Shown piece after piece: positions 60,120-64,000 of a DNA stretch of 64,000 bases. The stretch spans positions 38,755,295-38,819,294 of the forward strand of contig OU015524.1 in the NCBI GenBank assembly GCA_907165065.1, written 5' to 3'. Positions within the stretch are counted from its first letter, which is position 1; each line of letters begins with the position of its first letter. The position numbers and the translations under genes were made by a program. The notes beneath the pieces were generated by a model. It had not been told where the DNA came from, searched no databases, and saw only the letters and a program-made list of their open reading frames with translations. This DNA is from Caprimulgus europaeus. Lineage: Eukaryota > Chordata > Aves > Caprimulgiformes > Caprimulgidae.

Positions 60120-63100
60120 AGAAAAGAACATAAAGGAGAAAGCCATAGAATCCCTTTAAAATATTAAAAACAAATCAAGCAAGGACAAAAATCAGGTGGC
60201 AGAAATTGCATTTATTTTTGTGAACAGGCAAAAATGACATTTTGCTGTACGCAAAATGATGCTTTGCCATCACTTAGCACTATTATTTTTGCACTAACAT
60301 TCCCTGAACAAACTCTCTTTGTCAATATATGTCTGTTAATTTGACAGCCTCTAGTAACATTCAGATCTCTCTTGGGATGTTAATATGTCCTGGGCTGAAA
60401 TGAATAGAGTGTGCTTTATAGGTAATTTTAAAATAATTTTCTTCTTCAAAAGATTAAAAAAACCCCAAAACCTAACGCTATGCGTGGTTTGAACTTTCCA
60501 CTGTCCAGGTGATGGGGAATGGAATAAAGGCAAATAAAAATTGCTCAGCATCTTTGCACCATGCTGTGGCACAATGTCTGGTCCTGGGAGGGATGTATTA
60601 ATTTGATTGTAGTGCCCCGTGAGAGGAGCAGCATTAGTGCAGAGTAAACCTCCATGCACAGTCAGTTTAAGTATGTCTAAGGCTGTGGCACAGTGTTTCT
60701 GCTGCCTACCCATGGGTGTTGGTGAACCCTCAAATTCTTGGGAGGTGAATGTGTGTGTCGAACAGCTGCTTTGAAAATATCAGTCCTTTGAAAATATGAG
60801 GGCTAAAGAAGTGGACAAGTCATCATGCTCTTAAGTAAGACATTACAGTCAGTGGGTTTTTTTGTCTTCCATCTGATCATCATGGTCTTGCTCTTTCGTT
60901 AGATTTCCACACTCCTATGAAAACGAATTTAGGATATGCAGAGAAATACTGCTGTTCATTTTGTATTCTTTCCAGTGTACTTTTCATCTACACATCATGG
61001 AGCAGAAAATTAGAGGCTTGCACTACCCCAATTCTCACAGGGGATCATTAAGATTCCCTACTGTTGTCTAATCATGTGCTGTCCTATTGATGTGTAGTCA
61101 ATTGATAAGGTAATTGTGTTTTGTGCAGTAGATCTTGCTTGAGTACGGCAGTGTGCTGGATTTAGTTATGAGAAACTAGTGTGGATTTAAAGTTCTTAAA
61201 AGGACAAGAGAGCTTTCTATGCTTCAAAAAGTATAAGCTCAAATTATAGAGGGATTAAGTAATGGAAAAAGGAACATTTAAAATATATATATTTGCAGAT
61301 GGGCTTTTGTATGGAAGAATTATATCAGATACATGCCAAATCAGCTGAGTTTTTAATTTTTATAATGCTAGAAGGAGTTTACAAATGAGACTGTCAGTCC
61401 ATTAGAGGGGCTGTCTTAGCAGCTGGAGTGTGTCTGTCATGACAAACTGGACGTATGAGCTGAAGTTCCCGCTGTGAGGCAGGGAGCTGCAAAGCCTGAG
61501 ACAGCCAGAGAGAGCCTGTCTGTCAGAGACAGCCAATGAGTGGTTTGGAAGGAAGAAGTTGTCTTCAAGCCCTTTCTTTATTGTGTCTATTTTATACTCT
61601 GAGTTGCAATCATTAGCCTATTGAGCATGAAAGGACCAAGACAGCGGCTGAAGCCGTGCTGGTTACCCGAGCTTCTTTGGTTTTGGTAATACTGCAGAGG
61701 TTTTTCTGCAGACTGAGGGACTGCAGGATGCTGCAGTCTAATTTCCAGGTATATGTTAGAAAAAGAATCCCTCAGCACCAAGGTGGTTACTGTGAGCCCC
61801 ACAGTGCCTCATGGGCATAGGCTAAAGCTTATTTATAAAATAATACCTTTTCCCACAAAGCTATAGACAGGCTGGGTTGAGGGAAGGGGTCTAGCTCATT
61901 GGCCCTTGAAAGTGCTTCTGCCTTTGAGTGTTTCTGCAGGAGGGGACTGTGCTCTCTGTCCCCTGCAGCTAGTGGGGGTCACCTGTTGGGGGACACACTG
62001 GGGTGTCTTGCTGGGTTTAGCTTTTGCTTTCATGCTACCTCCATGGCATATGCTGATCTATTTTGAAGCTAGTGATATTATTATATGGAATTAAATTAAA
62101 CCAGGAACCTTCAGGAGGGTGTAGGAAATGTCTCTTCAGTGCTGCAGGGCAATATTGATTAGCCCCAGTGTGAATTTAAGAATGGAATCATTGGGAAGGT
62201 CACTTAATATTATTTTGTGGCAGCACATATGTTTTGCAAACTGCTGTTTTGAAGGTCAGCCATTTGCACGTACCGCTTTTGCCAGTTTTCCTGTCTGCCA
62301 AGCTGCCCATGGTTATTTCCTTATAGTAATTTCTGAGGTTGCAATTGAGATGAAGGCAAGAAGATTATCAATGATAGCTGATGAGGTTGTTATGATGAGA
62401 CATTAGCTAGAGATAGGAGAAAAGTGAGAAGATAATGCATTTGCTTGCCTGTCTGATGATGATGTGCCAGTTTCTGTTTGTGCATGTATATCACCAGTAA
62501 GTCAGTGTCCTCAAAAACACTAATAGGAAGGTTATGAAACCTGCAAAGTTGTTCCAGCTTCTGTTTTATACAGATGTGCCACAGTATGAAATAATGAAAT
62601 TTGCTTTTAGCAAATTTTGCTTCCTCTTATTTTAGCATACTCTGTATACTAATATGTTCTATTATAAAATGCCATTTTCAGTGACCTATTCATTTTCTTT
62701 TAATGTGCAGCATCTTTCTCAGACAAGGAAGGCACAATTTTTTTTTTCCAATTGTTTCAGCAAAAGCAGGGAAAAGGAGTGTATGATGACGGATTTTGTA
62801 TACAAAGGTGCTTCAGAAAATCTTCAGAAATAAGACTTAAATAAGAGCTGTATGACATGTGGAAATCCTTTAGTTTACTATTTTCCCTACTTTTCTTTCT
62901 TGTATAAATTTTATTTCCCTTTTCCCTAGTTCTTTTTTAAAGATTGGGAAGTTCATATTAAAAGATATATATGAGCACAGTCTGATCTTTACAGCCCAGG
63001 CAAAATCATCATGACATCCAAATGCAGAATTCCTTCAGTCTACTGACTCTGCTGATCAAAAAAGTGTTTTAGTAAAGATTGGGAGGAACTGTAAAGGTCA

Positions 63101-64000
63101 AGTAAGATTAAGATTTTTTTTTTTTTTTTTTTTGTATATTTAAAGACTGAATAAAGTGCTCCCAAGAAAAGTTTGGTTCCACATTGTTCATTGTGGCATT
63201 TTCAAGACATTCCCCAAGTCTGTCTTCCATTCCCCACTCTCTTATTGCCTGAAGATAGTTTTGCTAATACTTGGTGAGTCACCTGATTTCAAAATTTAAG
63301 AATAATAAATGCCCATTTGGTGTGAATGGGGCTCTTCCCACTTAGAGGTTTGCAGATTTGACACAAGTTGCACATTTTTTGTCTTCACAATATGGCTTTA
63401 CATGTTACTAGGATGAAGAAAGCAGTCTATTACTACCTCTTAGCAGATAGCAAGACCAACCTGTTAACAGGGATGGACATATATTTGAGGTAGCTAGCAT
63501 GCTAATTACCACTTCCTGCATTTGGGAATTCCATCTTGTTCATCAAACATGAAATACCAAAATCAACAACAGTCTGACATTTAACATTTTCATATTACCA
63601 TCTTCACTGTTACTGTTTTTAAGTCATATTTTACATGACTAGTTGCAAACAGGAGTTGATTTTCAATGTAAGAACAGATGGTAACAGCAGATTGTGAATG
63701 CAGGAAAGCACAGACAAATTGCTCAGGCCTATCAGTTGCACACCAGAGGGATGTAGGAATTAAAATGTCACTGTTTTGGAGGGATCATGATCAGTATGAT
63801 TTTGAAGCCTGTCTCCACCTTACTTCAGGTGACAAAATATTCCTGACATCAGCATTAGGAAAGACACTTGTATTATGTTACCTATGAATTGGTTGGAGAC
63901 TTCCTTCTGTGGAGAACCTTTTGATATATCATCAGCTGAAACTCTCATCAGACTCATAGGAGAATTGCAGTATTGTTGATACAAACTCACCAAGACTCAT
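60120..64000. other. Unique non-coding sequence, about 3.9 kb
   Basis: No gene is recognised. The 120-codon minus frame at 60351-60713 and the 92-codon plus frame at 62128-62406 have no domain features. A cluster of four CTGCAG sites lies at 61692-61736. A T20 run is at 63114-63133. Confidence 0.5.
63114..63133. repeat. Poly-T tract
   Basis: Twenty uninterrupted T. No retroposon body adjoins it on the minus strand, so it is probably a mononucleotide repeat and not a tail. Confidence 0.85.

Noticed and set aside
63114-63133. Poly-T as the reverse complement of a retroposon poly-A tail
   Set aside because: No gene-like or LINE-like body and no target duplication adjoin it. CR1 elements also lack poly-A tails.

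Overview
The window looks like non-coding nuclear DNA from a bird, either intergenic or from within a large intron. The base composition is AT-rich and low in CpG. The only coding-like sequence is decayed CR1 LINE, the dominant avian retroposon. Two long terminal repeats of one family resemble ERVL-type LTRs common in birds. A MIR/CORE-SINE-like remnant fits an ancient amniote background. The overall interspersed repeat load is low, as is usual in birds. I could not identify the species.

Layout. About 1-10.2 kb is unique AT-rich sequence with one short CR1 3' tip (about 1.35 kb), a GC-richer patch (4.4-4.9 kb) and a possible antisense MIR-like remnant (about 7.8 kb). A 655-bp solo LTR lies at 10231-10885, with a perfect 5-bp target duplication. 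A cluster of broken CR1 pieces lies at 12.2-13.9 kb: a sense piece spanning the ORF1 end and ORF2 start, an antisense piece of the ORF2 C-terminal and upstream reverse-transcriptase region, and a sense 3' tip. From 13.9 to 27.7 kb there is mostly unique sequence with small palindromes, a 35-bp tandem duplication and a decayed antisense CR1 (22.6 kb). A second, older LTR of the same family lies at 27.7-28.4 kb. It is followed by a well-preserved antisense CR1 3' fragment at 28742-29403. From 29.4 to 64 kb there is unique sequence with scattered ancient CR1 pieces (40.2, 53.1 and possibly 58.9 kb), a MIR-like SINE (49.6 kb), a possible MIR-like piece (41.0 kb), a 48-bp tandem duplication (41.3 kb), simple repeats and several short perfect inverted repeats.

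I found no host protein-coding gene, tRNA, rRNA, recognisable microRNA, CRISPR array or operon-like organisation. The long open frames on either strand are chance frames, or are antisense to CR1 (the 190-codon frame at 28833-29405). Isolated small exons of a spliced gene cannot be excluded by reading alone. No undescribed biological system was found. The most informative items are the datable LTR pair, the CR1 copy that keeps the ORF1/ORF2 junction, the ancient SINE remnants, and a few AT-rich blocks that look like candidate conserved non-coding elements.
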